Position numbers and translations under genes: made by a program. A stretch of 64,000 nt of DNA from JABDLO01 sp041749255 (lineage in GTDB: Bacteria > Bacteroidota > Bacteroidia > Chitinophagales > Saprospiraceae). The stretch lies in contig JBGTBR010000044.1 in assembly GCA_041749255.1 (NCBI GenBank), positions 92,069 through 156,068 of the forward strand, written 5' to 3'. The notes under the pieces were generated by a model. The model saw only the letters and a program-made list of their open reading frames with translations. It was not told where the DNA came from and did no database searches. Below, in pieces: positions 9,396 to 16,462 of the stretch. The stretch's first letter is position 1; every line of letters starts with the position of its first letter.

Positions 9396-9587
9396 TCATG
9401 TATGTTTAATGAATAAAGACCGGAAAATACACTTTTTTTCGGGAAAGCAAAGTGTTTGTGTTTGAAGAATTTGGTATTGCTCCAGTACCAACATTTAGGT
9501 GGTTTGCATAGCAATCAGGGTAATGCCATTTTATGACTTTTACGTTTACCTCTCATCCGTGTTATTTTTGGGTTCATTCTGCGTTGA

Positions 9588-10472
9588 TCAGGTCAAAGCA
9601 CCACTGAGCCCAAAAAGGATATATTCCAAATAAAATAGTAACCAGATAAACAAATAATACCTTTTAATGGCGATGGCATCGGTGGGTGAAGTGGTAACCC
9701 ACATCTTAAGCAAGACCAAGGCCATGATCAGGTGACCAATAATCACTAATGAGGCAAAGTCAGAAACTGGAAAATACCATTCAATTCCTATGACCAATAC
9801 TAGCATAGACAACAGTATAGCATTTCCCCAACGGAAAACCTGATGGGGCCCCACAATGAGAGAAAGCGTTTTAATTTCATACTCTTTATCGCCGGACATA
9901 TCGGGAATGTCTTTAAACCAGGCTATGACAATGCTGTACACAAATATCACCCCGGTAAGCAATAGTATAACCGGTGTCAGGTGAGGATGCTGTTGCAATT
10001 TGTCCGTGAAATGGAGAAAGATCAACAGGTTTACCACCAAACCGCGAATGGCTATGATGCAAAATGCAGCCCAAAAATGGAAACGCTTTAATCGCACCGG
10101 AGGCAACGAATATATGGTGCCCAGGACGATGCTGATCAACAAAGTGGCGAGCAGAAATACGCCGCCGAAAATACCCAGCCCAAGAGATATCAAAATGGAA
10201 GCACTTATGATCCATAGAGCTGTGCTTTGGGTGTAAGCACCAGAAGCCAATGGCAGGTAAGGTTTGTTGACTTTGTCTATGGAGATATCGGTCAATTGAT
10301 TCAGACCCACGATGTAAATATTGGTTCCAAGACAGGCTACAATGGCAACAATCCAAATAATATAGTCAGAATATGTGCCTCCGGCCAGTAAAAAAAGCGA
10401 AGTTATGCTTATCACGGTACCCAGAACCGTGTGCGGTCTTGAAAAATGTATAAAGTGACTTATTTTTCTCAT
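9588..10472 (-). CDS. Homogentisate prenyltransferase-like UbiA protein
   Basis: A 294-residue membrane prenyltransferase of the UbiA family, closest by eye to homogentisate phytyl/geranylgeranyl transferase (VTE2/HPT), which joins a prenyl diphosphate to homogentisate with decarboxylation. The first Asp motif NQLTDISIDKVNKP (about 56-69) and the second, KDIPDMSGDKEYEIKT (about 184-199), match the HPT-type sequences rather than the UbiA 4-hydroxybenzoate type. There are about eight or nine hydrophobic helices. The ATG at 10472 is chosen because it overlaps the stop of the upstream methyltransferase by four bases; the open frame runs 60 codons further but only as a shadow of that gene. It is the last gene of the five-gene prenylquinol operon. 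Confidence 0.85.
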   Translation of the reverse strand: MRKISHFIHFSRPHTVLGTVISITSLFLLAGGTYSDYIIWIVAIVACLGTNIYIVGLNQLTDISIDKVNKPYLPLASGAYTQSTALWIISASILISLGLGIFGGVFLLATLLISIVLGTIYSLPPVRLKRFHFWAAFCIIAIRGLVVNLLIFLHFTDKLQQHPHLTPVILLLTGVIFVYSIVIAWFKDIPDMSGDKEYEIKTLSLIVGPHQVFRWGNAILLSMLVLVIGIEWYFPVSDFASLVIIGHLIMALVLLKMWVTTSPTDAIAIKRYYLFIWLLFYLEYILFGLSGALT

Positions 10473-11314
10473 TTGCGGGCTTGTAATACTCCATATTGAA
10501 TCAATCCATTGCGGTAACCTCTTTGCATATATTGCATGGCCCAGGCTCCTTTGATGGTACTCCAGCCGGCACGGATTAGACCGGTCAAACTTTTCCAGGA
10601 CAGGGCAGATTTCATGACATCTGACCAGAAGGGGGCCACCGCCATGCTCCAATCAGCTGTTTTAACTTTGGTAAACCCCGCTGTCATGGCGATTTGATTC
10701 AAAGCCTCTATACTTTTCAAGGGAGGTAGATGGTAGTAGCTGCAAATCCGATCTATTATTTTCTGCTCACTGGTGCTGAAACCTGATTGAACTTCACGAA
10801 CGCACCAGGTAGCCATAACAAGAGTACCTCCGGGATGCAATAATTCGTAACACAAATGCATGAGTTCAGCTTTGTCTTCTATATGTTCTGCACTTTCCAA
10901 TGACCAAATGAGATCAAACCTCTCATCGCTGTTTTTCAGTGTAAGCATATCCTGTACTTTGATGACGATCTTATCTGCTGTTTTTTCTGCAATATTATAG
11001 TCATGTGCGATAGCTGCCTGGACAGGGGAGAGGGTAACCCCCAAAACATACGCCCCCAATTTTCGGTGCAAAAACCGGGCACTACCCCCGGCGCCACAAC
11101 CTAAATCCAAAATGAAATCAGCTTTCCGGACATGGGCCCAGTTGAGCAATTCAGTGATCATGTCCTCCTGTGCCTGTAGCCTGTCTTTTTTATCTTTTCC
11201 ATTTTGGCCGTAATACCCATGATGCATGTGCTCTCCCCATCTATCCACCCACACGTAGGATGAGGCATCGTAAAAATGTTTAATTTTTTCATTGAGTGAA
11301 TAAGGCATAGTCAA
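10469..11314 (-). CDS. Gamma-tocopherol methyltransferase-like (VTE4-like)
   Basis: A 281-residue SAM-dependent methyltransferase. SAM motif I is ILDLGCGAGGSARFL (about 67-81), with LSPVQAAIAHDYN, FDLIWSLESAEHI and LHPGGTLVMATWC in the expected order. The match to plant and cyanobacterial gamma-tocopherol methyltransferase extends through the C-terminal part that sets substrate choice: DRICSYYHLPP, VKTADWSMAVAPFW and the stretch around SALSWKSLTGLIRAGW and TIKGAWAMQYMQRGY all recall VTE4 sequence. The N-terminus (HFYDASSYVWVDRWGEHMHHGYY) fits too. In that family the enzyme methylates the aromatic ring of a chromanol or quinol. It starts 8 bases after the VTE3-like gene and overlaps the prenyltransferase. 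Actual substrate is inferred. Confidence 0.85.
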   Translation of the reverse strand: MTMPYSLNEKIKHFYDASSYVWVDRWGEHMHHGYYGQNGKDKKDRLQAQEDMITELLNWAHVRKADFILDLGCGAGGSARFLHRKLGAYVLGVTLSPVQAAIAHDYNIAEKTADKIVIKVQDMLTLKNSDERFDLIWSLESAEHIEDKAELMHLCYELLHPGGTLVMATWCVREVQSGFSTSEQKIIDRICSYYHLPPLKSIEALNQIAMTAGFTKVKTADWSMAVAPFWSDVMKSALSWKSLTGLIRAGWSTIKGAWAMQYMQRGYRNGLIQYGVLQARK

Positions 11315-11322
11315 TATTAGAT

Positions 11323-12231
11323 TTAAAAGACAATAAGCAAAATGATCAACAACAACAAAAGTAACACGGCTATTTGATACCCATTGAGCCTTTCGCGTTG
11401 ATCGGGAGGGAGATGGCGTTGTTTCCCTATTGCAAACAAATACCCAATAAGCGCTCCGGGTATAAATAAAAACCCTGCCAACGACCCTATTATAATCCTG
11501 CCAAATAGTAGTATTTTTCTACTTGTGCTCATTTGTGTGTCGGATTCGAGATTTGGTTCGGGTTCTATTGTTTTCGAGCCGGGAGAAACTCCGGTCGCCG
11601 GTTTACGACCTGCAATGGCAATGCCATATTTTTCGCGGGATGGAACCCAGTGAGGAGCGGTATACCGGTGCTGAATATCTTCAAAACCAGCCTCCTTCAT
11701 CCACTGAAAATACTGTTCTTCTTTGGGGAAAAGCATCCAGATATTGGCGAGAAAACGGGCTATCGGTCCTTTGGGTTCTATGGGCCCAACCATCAGGGCT
11801 ATCCCCCCCGGTTTCACGACCCGGTACGCTTCCATAAGGCCTTGTTGAGGGTTTGGCCAGTATTCTATACTTCCTGTAGAAGTGTATCTGTCAAATCCAT
11901 CTGTATCGGTGGGAATATTCTCCGCATCGCCCTGTATAAAAGTACACCCCTGGAGTATTTTCTTTGAGCGCGCCCTTTTTAATTGATGTGGACTTTGATC
12001 CACACAGGTAACATTGGAAGGATGGACATGACGAACAATGCCTTCCGTATTGAACCCCGTTCCTGAACCCACATCTATAACCGTCAGGTCTTTGTGCGTA
12101 AGCTGTGCCAGGGCAAGGCACTCATCGCGCATGCGAACCGTCCAGAAAAGTGGATTGACCAATTTGTCATAAAACTGAGACAGGAAGCGGTAAAACCACC
12201 AGGCTTCCTCTTTGTGTTGAACTGCTCTCAT
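11323..12231 (-). CDS. MPBQ methyltransferase-like, plant VTE3 type
   Basis: A 302-residue methyltransferase with a C-terminal membrane region. The N-terminus FYRFLSQFYDKLVNPLFWT, SAM motif VIDVGSGTGFNTEGIV (about 51-66), DQSPHQLKRAR, GDAENIP, GSIEYWPNPQQG, AYRVVKPGG, and NIWMLFPKEEQYFQWMKEAGF follow the order and wording of plant VTE3, the 2-methyl-6-phytylbenzoquinone methyltransferase of tocopherol and plastoquinone synthesis. The linker KPATGVSPGSK and two C-terminal hydrophobic helices (about 237-262 and 282-302) also resemble VTE3, which is membrane-anchored at that end. It precedes the VTE4-like gene by 8 bases. The ring-methylation role is a strong family-level inference; the natural quinol is unproven. 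Confidence 0.85.
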   Translation of the reverse strand: MRAVQHKEEAWWFYRFLSQFYDKLVNPLFWTVRMRDECLALAQLTHKDLTVIDVGSGTGFNTEGIVRHVHPSNVTCVDQSPHQLKRARSKKILQGCTFIQGDAENIPTDTDGFDRYTSTGSIEYWPNPQQGLMEAYRVVKPGGIALMVGPIEPKGPIARFLANIWMLFPKEEQYFQWMKEAGFEDIQHRYTAPHWVPSREKYGIAIAGRKPATGVSPGSKTIEPEPNLESDTQMSTSRKILLFGRIIIGSLAGFLFIPGALIGYLFAIGKQRHLPPDQRERLNGYQIAVLLLLLLIILLIVF

Positions 12232-12262
12232 ACCTTATTCTGTTTACACTTTTTTTTAGTTA

Positions 12263-12475
12263 TTAAGAGGATACGGCAATGCTTTGATGATCAATGGCAG
12301 AAACAGGACAGATGGCTTCGCAGATCATGCAGGCTATATCACAAGGCCTGTCGACGGCAATGGTGTCAAAATGGCTGATAAAACTTCTCTCCTGGGGGCA
12401 TATGGCGACGCATACTCCGCATTGTATACAGGCATTCCAGGCAATAGAAAACAAAACAGGTTCTGATTTGGACAT
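12263..12475 (-). CDS. Small 2[4Fe-4S] ferredoxin
   Basis: A 70-residue bacterial-type ferredoxin. The first cluster motif is CIQCGVCVAICP (Cx2Cx2Cx3CP); the second is CDIACMICEAICP, where the first spacing is Cx3C rather than the usual Cx2C. It begins two bases after the stop of the geranylgeranyl reductase gene, so translation is probably coupled. Archaeal geranylgeranyl reductases are known to take electrons from a small ferredoxin encoded beside them, which suggests this protein feeds electrons to that reductase. Confidence 0.88.
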   Translation of the reverse strand: MSKSEPVLFSIAWNACIQCGVCVAICPQERSFISHFDTIAVDRPCDIACMICEAICPVSAIDHQSIAVSS

Positions 12476-12477
12476 GA

Positions 12478-13644
12478 TTATATTTTTTTGAAAGGAGATT
12501 CGGGGCTGAAATAATTAGCCATGGTGGTATACAGTGTCTGGTCTCTCTTTTCCACGTTTCTGATTTTGAAAATTTTCACTTTGATGCCGTAGAGCTCCCA
12601 CATTTTTTTTCCGTTCTTTTCCATCCACAACTCCTGATACCGGCTCATGCTTTTGGCGGAGTGATCATGGCTGTTGTTGAGATGTTCACCTAAAAACTGA
12701 CCGGCTATTCGTCCGGCCGTCAATGCTGTATGGATACCACCGCCTGTTATGGGATTTACCTGCCTGGCAGCATCACCCACCAGTATCAGGTTATCGGCGA
12801 ATTGTGTACGCAAAGGATGGGACAGGGGAACGCCTCCACCCTGGATTTCCAGTATGCGGACATTTTTAAATCTCTCCTTCATGAAAGAGTTTTTTAAAAA
12901 ATGGTCGAGGTGTTCTCTCGCATTATTCTTTGACATAGAGCATATGATACCCAGTCCAATTTCAGTATAACCATGTCCTTTGGGAAATACCCAGGCATAG
13001 CCTCCCGGTGCCCATTGATGCCCTGTAATGATCTCCAGCAGACCGTCTGCTTCTACTCCGTCGGTGACAAATTGCAGGCAACTGGCCAGCTCTGTAAATT
13101 TCATATGGGTTTGAAGTCCTGCCCATTTTCCCACCTGAGATTGTAATCCGTCAGCACCTATTATTACCCTACAGCGTATCGTCAATTCATCTGCATAGTG
13201 TCGCACCCGGAGCAGGGCGTGGCCATTCTCCCTATGGATGTCTACCGCTTCCGCTTTTAACATCACATCTACTCCGCTACGCTCTGCCATTGCCATCAGA
13301 TGCCGATCAAACCTCCGTCTGTCTACCACATATCCGAGAGGTCTCTGGTCTGCTCCTGTACCGTATTCCTGCGGCTTGAGTTCTCTGTAATCTATTTGAG
13401 TAGATTGACCATTTTCGCTGTAAATGGTAAATCCATAAATGGGTTGTTGTATAAATTCATCGCTGATCACGACTTCATTTTCTACCAGGGCATGACGGCT
13501 TATGGCTCCGGAGCACTGCACGGGTGCTCCCAATTCCTGTCGCTTATCGAGCAGCAATACCCGCATACCCCGCATAGCAGCATATCTGGCCGCGGTAGCT
13601 CCACCGGGTCCGGACCCTATGACTACAATGTCATAGTTATCCAT
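12478..13644 (-). CDS. Geranylgeranyl reductase family flavoprotein
   Basis: A 388-residue FAD enzyme of the geranylgeranyl reductase family, related to ChlP and archaeal digeranylgeranyl-lipid reductases. The dinucleotide motif is VVIGSGPGGATAARYAA (about 6-22), followed by VLLLDKRQELGAPVQCSGA, in which the Cys-containing PVQCSG loop is typical of the family. The second FAD motif ILVGDAARQVNPITGGGIH lies at about 286-304. It reduces three of the four double bonds of a geranylgeranyl chain in known pathways to give phytyl. It is the first gene of the operon that continues with ferredoxin, two ring methyltransferases and the prenyltransferase, so it probably supplies the phytyl side chain or reduces the prenylated ring product. 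Confidence 0.88.
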   Translation of the reverse strand: MDNYDIVVIGSGPGGATAARYAAMRGMRVLLLDKRQELGAPVQCSGAISRHALVENEVVISDEFIQQPIYGFTIYSENGQSTQIDYRELKPQEYGTGADQRPLGYVVDRRRFDRHLMAMAERSGVDVMLKAEAVDIHRENGHALLRVRHYADELTIRCRVIIGADGLQSQVGKWAGLQTHMKFTELASCLQFVTDGVEADGLLEIITGHQWAPGGYAWVFPKGHGYTEIGLGIICSMSKNNAREHLDHFLKNSFMKERFKNVRILEIQGGGVPLSHPLRTQFADNLILVGDAARQVNPITGGGIHTALTAGRIAGQFLGEHLNNSHDHSAKSMSRYQELWMEKNGKKMWELYGIKVKIFKIRNVEKRDQTLYTTMANYFSPESPFKKI

Positions 13645-13907
13645 AAACAGGGCATTGTGTAAGAGTGAGGTAGGGCATTACTGTATATTGGTTTAAAATC
13701 ATTAAAAGTACGGATAAATTTAGGAGAAAGCAAGTGATCGTGTATTGCTTTTGTTTTGAGGGAAGGATTTGTAAGGCGATGAAACATAAAATGATGTGAA
13801 TAAAGGTCAAAAGAGGAGTATGATATGTTTGAAATAAATATTTGTTTCAAACCCATCCTTAAATGTTAAAATTTCAAAATGATTACCTTTATTTCAACGG
13901 TTATCAT

Positions 13908-13915
13908 TAAATTTG
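13908..13915 (+). promoter_or_regulatory. Possible -7 promoter box (TAnnTTTG)
   Basis: TAAATTTG matches the Bacteroidota -7 consensus and lies about 53 bases before the ATG of the HTH gene at 13968. No clear -33 element is seen. The rest of 13645-13967 separates the divergent prenylquinol operon from this gene and presumably holds both promoters; no gene is credible in it. Confidence 0.35.
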
Positions 13916-13967
13916 TGCTGAAGCTATCTATGAATTATGGATTTTAACCATGTAAATAGATGGTAAA

Positions 13968-14201
13968 ATGGGAGAAAAGGAATTTAAATCGAAATATACA
14001 ATGACACGCCTGGAAATGGCTCATCATTTGGGTGTGAGTAAAAGCACCTTGTACAGGGCGATTCAGCGTTCCGGTCTGACCATTTCTTCCGGATTGCTTA
14101 CCGCTGACGAGCAAAGAAGTATTTGGAGCCTTTTTGATAAGAATAACGGAGAGACTATTTTAGAGGAAAGTGATCAGTTAAAGGTGAACGGTAAACAGTG
14201 A
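13968..14201 (+). CDS. Small helix-turn-helix protein
   Basis: A 77-residue protein. Residues about 12-38 read MTRLEMAHHLGVSKSTLYRA, a good helix-turn-helix with the GVS turn and the recognition helix KSTLYRAIQRSG. It resembles the small DNA-binding proteins annotated as hypothetical in related Bacteroidota. No other domain is present. It is divergent from the prenylquinol operon, so it could regulate that operon, but nothing in the sequence proves a link. An RBS is not obvious. The target is unknown. Confidence 0.6.
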   Translation: MGEKEFKSKYTMTRLEMAHHLGVSKSTLYRAIQRSGLTISSGLLTADEQRSIWSLFDKNNGETILEESDQLKVNGKQ

Positions 14202-14232
14202 ACGGGGGAAATGCTGAGCTTATGAGTAAAAT

Positions 14233-14326
14233 GTCTGGATCAGAATTTACAAAATTCAAAAATTAACAGAATGATTATTTTACCCAATTATGCAAATTCT
14301 ATAATTCAGCAAATCCTGATCCAGAC
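14233..14326. repeat. Hairpin repeat, left copy flanking the GxxExxY gene
   Basis: The outer ends GTCTGGATCAGAATTT and AAATCCTGATCCAGAC are inverted copies of each other, so the whole 94 bases can fold. It ends two bases before the ATG of the GxxExxY gene. A diverged copy follows that gene at 14709. Confidence 0.6.
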
Positions 14327-14328
14327 AG

Positions 14329-14715
14329 ATGGAAAAAGATGAACTTACATATAACATAATCGGATGTGCTATGAAGGTGCACAATAAACTTGGTCCAGGT
14401 TTCCAGGAAGTAATTTATCAACGATGTCTGGCTATAGAATTGAATAGGGTAGGAATCGAATTCCTCAGGGAACAAAAACACACTATTTATTATGATGAAT
14501 ACAAAGTAGGAACCAGAAGGGCTGATTTTGTTGTAGAAAATAAAGTTGTGGTAGAATTAAAAGCTGTGGTCAATCTGGAAGATGTGCACCTTGCTCAGGC
14601 AAAAAATTATGTTGTGGCATATGATTTCCCACTTGGTCTACTTATCAATTTTGGTAATCAAAGTTTACAACAAAAACTACTATTCAATCCAAAGTACCAC
14701 CCTAAAAATGTCTGA
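14329..14715 (+). CDS. GxxExxY family protein (PD-(D/E)XK nuclease-like fold)
   Basis: A 128-residue protein with the family hallmark GPGFQEVIY (residues 22-30, GxxExxY) near the N-terminus. The RRADFVVENKVVVELKA segment (about 63-79) supplies the D...ExK residues of a PD-(D/E)XK nuclease fold. Length is typical. The biological role of the family is not established. The gene starts immediately after a hairpin repeat and ends inside a second copy, so it may move or spread together with those repeats. Confidence 0.82.
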   Translation: MEKDELTYNIIGCAMKVHNKLGPGFQEVIYQRCLAIELNRVGIEFLREQKHTIYYDEYKVGTRRADFVVENKVVVELKAVVNLEDVHLAQAKNYVVAYDFPLGLLINFGNQSLQQKLLFNPKYHPKNV

Positions 14716-14858
14716 GTCTGAATTTACAAAATTCAAAAATTTACAGAATGAGAAGTAAGCAATTCAGATAATTTTATTAAAATACCAGAGTCGAATATTA
14801 TGATAAATTCCACCCAATTATGCAAATTCTATATTTCAACAAATTCAAATTCATATAG
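14709..14858. repeat. Diverged right copy of the GxxExxY-flanking repeat
   Basis: The segment TGAATTTACAAAATTCAAAA near 14715 and the segment ACCCAATTATGCAAATTCTA near 14813 both recur from the copy at 14233-14326, here separated by about 50 extra bases. The inverted pairing of the outer ends is weaker than in the left copy. Confidence 0.55.
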
Positions 14859-14941
14859 ATGAGAAAGGAAAAGAAATTAATACCCAGGTTGCGTTTTCCT
14901 GAGTTTGCGAATGAAGGGTAATGGGATTTCAGAGGGTTAAA
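14859..14941 (+). pseudogene. Possible remnant of a type I restriction specificity subunit
   Basis: An ATG at 14859 opens a short frame reading MRKEKKLIPRLRFPEFANEG, then TAA at 14919-14921, then WDFRG. This resembles the start of HsdS specificity subunits (PKLRFPEFKdeGeW), with the usual Glu codon replaced by a stop. The following 240 bases show no further HsdS similarity that I can recognise, so this is at most a short relic. Confidence 0.35.
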
Positions 14942-15194
14942 TGTGTTTGTAACCAGTGGAAAAGCACTTCTGACAATAAAGAGAATTGCATTAGGAACTA
15001 TACGAATTTCAGTCTTCAATAAATCTTTGACAGCACTAACCATTGCACACCCACTCCTGAAAACCATCCCGCATGGCTTAGTCAGTTTCATTAATTTTTC
15101 AAAATATATTAAGTTTATGCAGATAAATACCAATATCTCATATTTTTAAAGACATTACCATTTCAAGATACTCATCAATTAAAAAATGTATACC

Positions 15195-15845
15195 ATGAAA
15201 TTTTCAAGCAAAATGATCGGATTTATTCTCATAGTCATGATGACATCAAGTTGTAAAAGTAAAAGCCAACTAGATGATTTTGATTATGGACAAGTAGAAA
15301 ATGGAATCTATCAAAATGAATATTTTGGCTTTAGTATGACATTGCCGGTAGATTGGGTCGTACAATCGCAAGAACAAAGAGAAAATATTGTCAATACAGG
15401 CAAAAAAATGGTAGCAGGCGATGATGAAAATATAAAAAGCGCAATGAAGGCATCTGAGGTAAATTCAGCAAATTTATTGGCAGTATTTCAATATGAGCTA
15501 GGCGCACCCGTTGACCAAAATCCAAATGTTATGATTATTGCTGAAAGCGTGAAAAATGCACCGGGGATTAAAAATGGGAGTGATTACCTTTTTCAGGCCA
15601 GAAGAATGCTTCAGCAGGGACATTTTAAATATGACTATATATCAGAAGAATTTGAACGCGAAATATTTAATGACATTGAATTTTATAGAATGGATACCCG
15701 TATAAATCATATGGGTCTGGAAGTAAAGCAGGAATATTATTCGACCGTATTAAAAGGATTTGGATTTAACGTAATCATATCTTATATAACCGATGAACAA
15801 AAGGAAATTCTTTTAAACTCTTTGCAATCAATGATATTCGAATAA
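15195..15845 (+). CDS. Lipoprotein of unknown function
   Basis: About 216 residues from the ATG at 15195; an in-frame ATG at 15186 adds three residues. The N-terminus is a lipoprotein signal with lipobox MTSSC. The body begins with the NGIYQNEYFGFSMTLPVDW pattern seen in secreted proteins annotated PsbP-like or hypothetical, where a hydrophobic-aromatic strand is followed by a conserved Trp. No catalytic motif is evident. Genes on both sides are repeat-associated, so this may be cargo or an isolated gene. Confidence 0.7.
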   Translation: MKFSSKMIGFILIVMMTSSCKSKSQLDDFDYGQVENGIYQNEYFGFSMTLPVDWVVQSQEQRENIVNTGKKMVAGDDENIKSAMKASEVNSANLLAVFQYELGAPVDQNPNVMIIAESVKNAPGIKNGSDYLFQARRMLQQGHFKYDYISEEFEREIFNDIEFYRMDTRINHMGLEVKQEYYSTVLKGFGFNVIISYITDEQKEILLNSLQSMIFE

Positions 15846-15891
15846 TCAATTACGAGATATCAATTACGAATTAAAAATTACGAATTACAAG
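15843..15891. repeat. AATTACGA-type short repeats, left of the four-helix-bundle gene
   Basis: Several partly overlapping copies of AATTACGA and CAATTACGA fill the gap before the ATG at 15892. A second cluster of the same words follows that gene. Confidence 0.6.
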
Positions 15892-16262
15892 ATGAAGCAA
15901 GACAATATAATACAGCAGAAGTCATTTGCTTTTGCAATTCGCATTGTTAGTCTATACAAGTTTCTTACTGCTAAAAAAAAGGAATTTGTCTTATCTAAAC
16001 AACTTTTACGAAGTGGAACTTCGATTGGGGCGAATATTGAAGAATCGATTGGAGGACAATCAGATAAGGATTTTCTCTCGAAAATTAGCATTGCCTATAA
16101 AGAAGCAAGAGAATCTATTATTGGATAAAACTTATACAAGCAACAGATTATCTATCAGAAGAACAAGCTCAAAGTTTCCTTTTTGATGCAGAAGAAATCT
16201 GTAAAATTCTCGGAAAAATTCAAATTACACTTAAAGGAAAATTAAAAATTATGAATTTATAA
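15892..16262 (+). pseudogene. Four-helix-bundle protein (23S rRNA IVS type), frameshifted
   Basis: The frame opens MKQDNIIQQKSFAFAIRIVS and carries the family core LSKQLLRSGTSIGANIEES, which is typical of the four-helix-bundle proteins also found as 23S rRNA intervening sequences. Translation stops at 16128 after about 78 residues, but the family continues with a second half. Removing one base near 16112-16121 restores WIKLIQATDYLSEEQAQSLF-like sequence up to a stop at 16260-16262, giving the expected length of about 120 residues. It is therefore a one-base frameshift, real or a sequencing error. The gene lies between two clusters of AATTACGA repeats. Confidence 0.75.
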
Positions 16263-16306
16263 TTACGAATGATCAAAATTACGAATTACGAATTAAAAAT
16301 TGAATT
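16237..16306. repeat. AATTACGA-type short repeats, right cluster
   Basis: Copies of AATTACGAAT and AATTAAAAATT overlap the end of the frameshifted four-helix-bundle gene and run up to the next ATG. They match the left cluster at 15843-15891. Confidence 0.6.
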
Positions 16307-16456
16307 ATGAATATGAAGCAAGACAATATTTTAAAGTTTGATGAATTACTCTACCAATCCGGTTGGCCAATACCAGGCACCATTCGAAGACTATCTACAG
16401 TTCACGATCAGATGGAGATACTTGGTGAACAAATTGCTAAAGAATTACATAATTAA
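16307..16456 (+). CDS. Short ORF beginning with a copy of the four-helix-bundle start
   Basis: A 49-codon frame whose first 17 bases after an initial ATGAAT are identical to the start of the four-helix-bundle gene (ATGAAGCAAGACAATAT). After that it diverges to FDELLYQSGWPIPGTIRRL and ends KELHN. Product unknown. It may be a relic of a longer gene whose C-terminus was joined to a duplicated start; it lies 6 bases before the DUF6090 gene. Confidence 0.35.
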   Translation: MNMKQDNILKFDELLYQSGWPIPGTIRRLSTVHDQMEILGEQIAKELHN

Positions 16457-16462
16457 CATCCT

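Noticed and set aside
9588..10472. Assigning the UbiA protein to menaquinone (MenA) or 4-hydroxybenzoate (UbiA) synthesis
   Set aside because: Both Asp motifs read as in homogentisate prenyltransferases, and the gene overlaps a VTE4-like methyltransferase instead of men or ubi genes.
11533..11967. Plus-strand frame of 144 codons
   Set aside because: Antisense shadow of the VTE3-like gene, whose motifs are unmistakable.
13623..13856. Minus-strand frame of 77 codons upstream of the geranylgeranyl reductase
   Set aside because: Overlaps the reductase start and has low-complexity composition with no motif; more likely promoter DNA.
14798..15133. Minus-strand frame of 111 codons
   Set aside because: It crosses the GxxExxY-type repeat and the HsdS-like relic and shows no protein-like pattern.
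15843..16306. AATTACGA repeats considered as a CRISPR array
   Set aside because: Units are too short and irregular, with no constant-length spacers and no cas genes.
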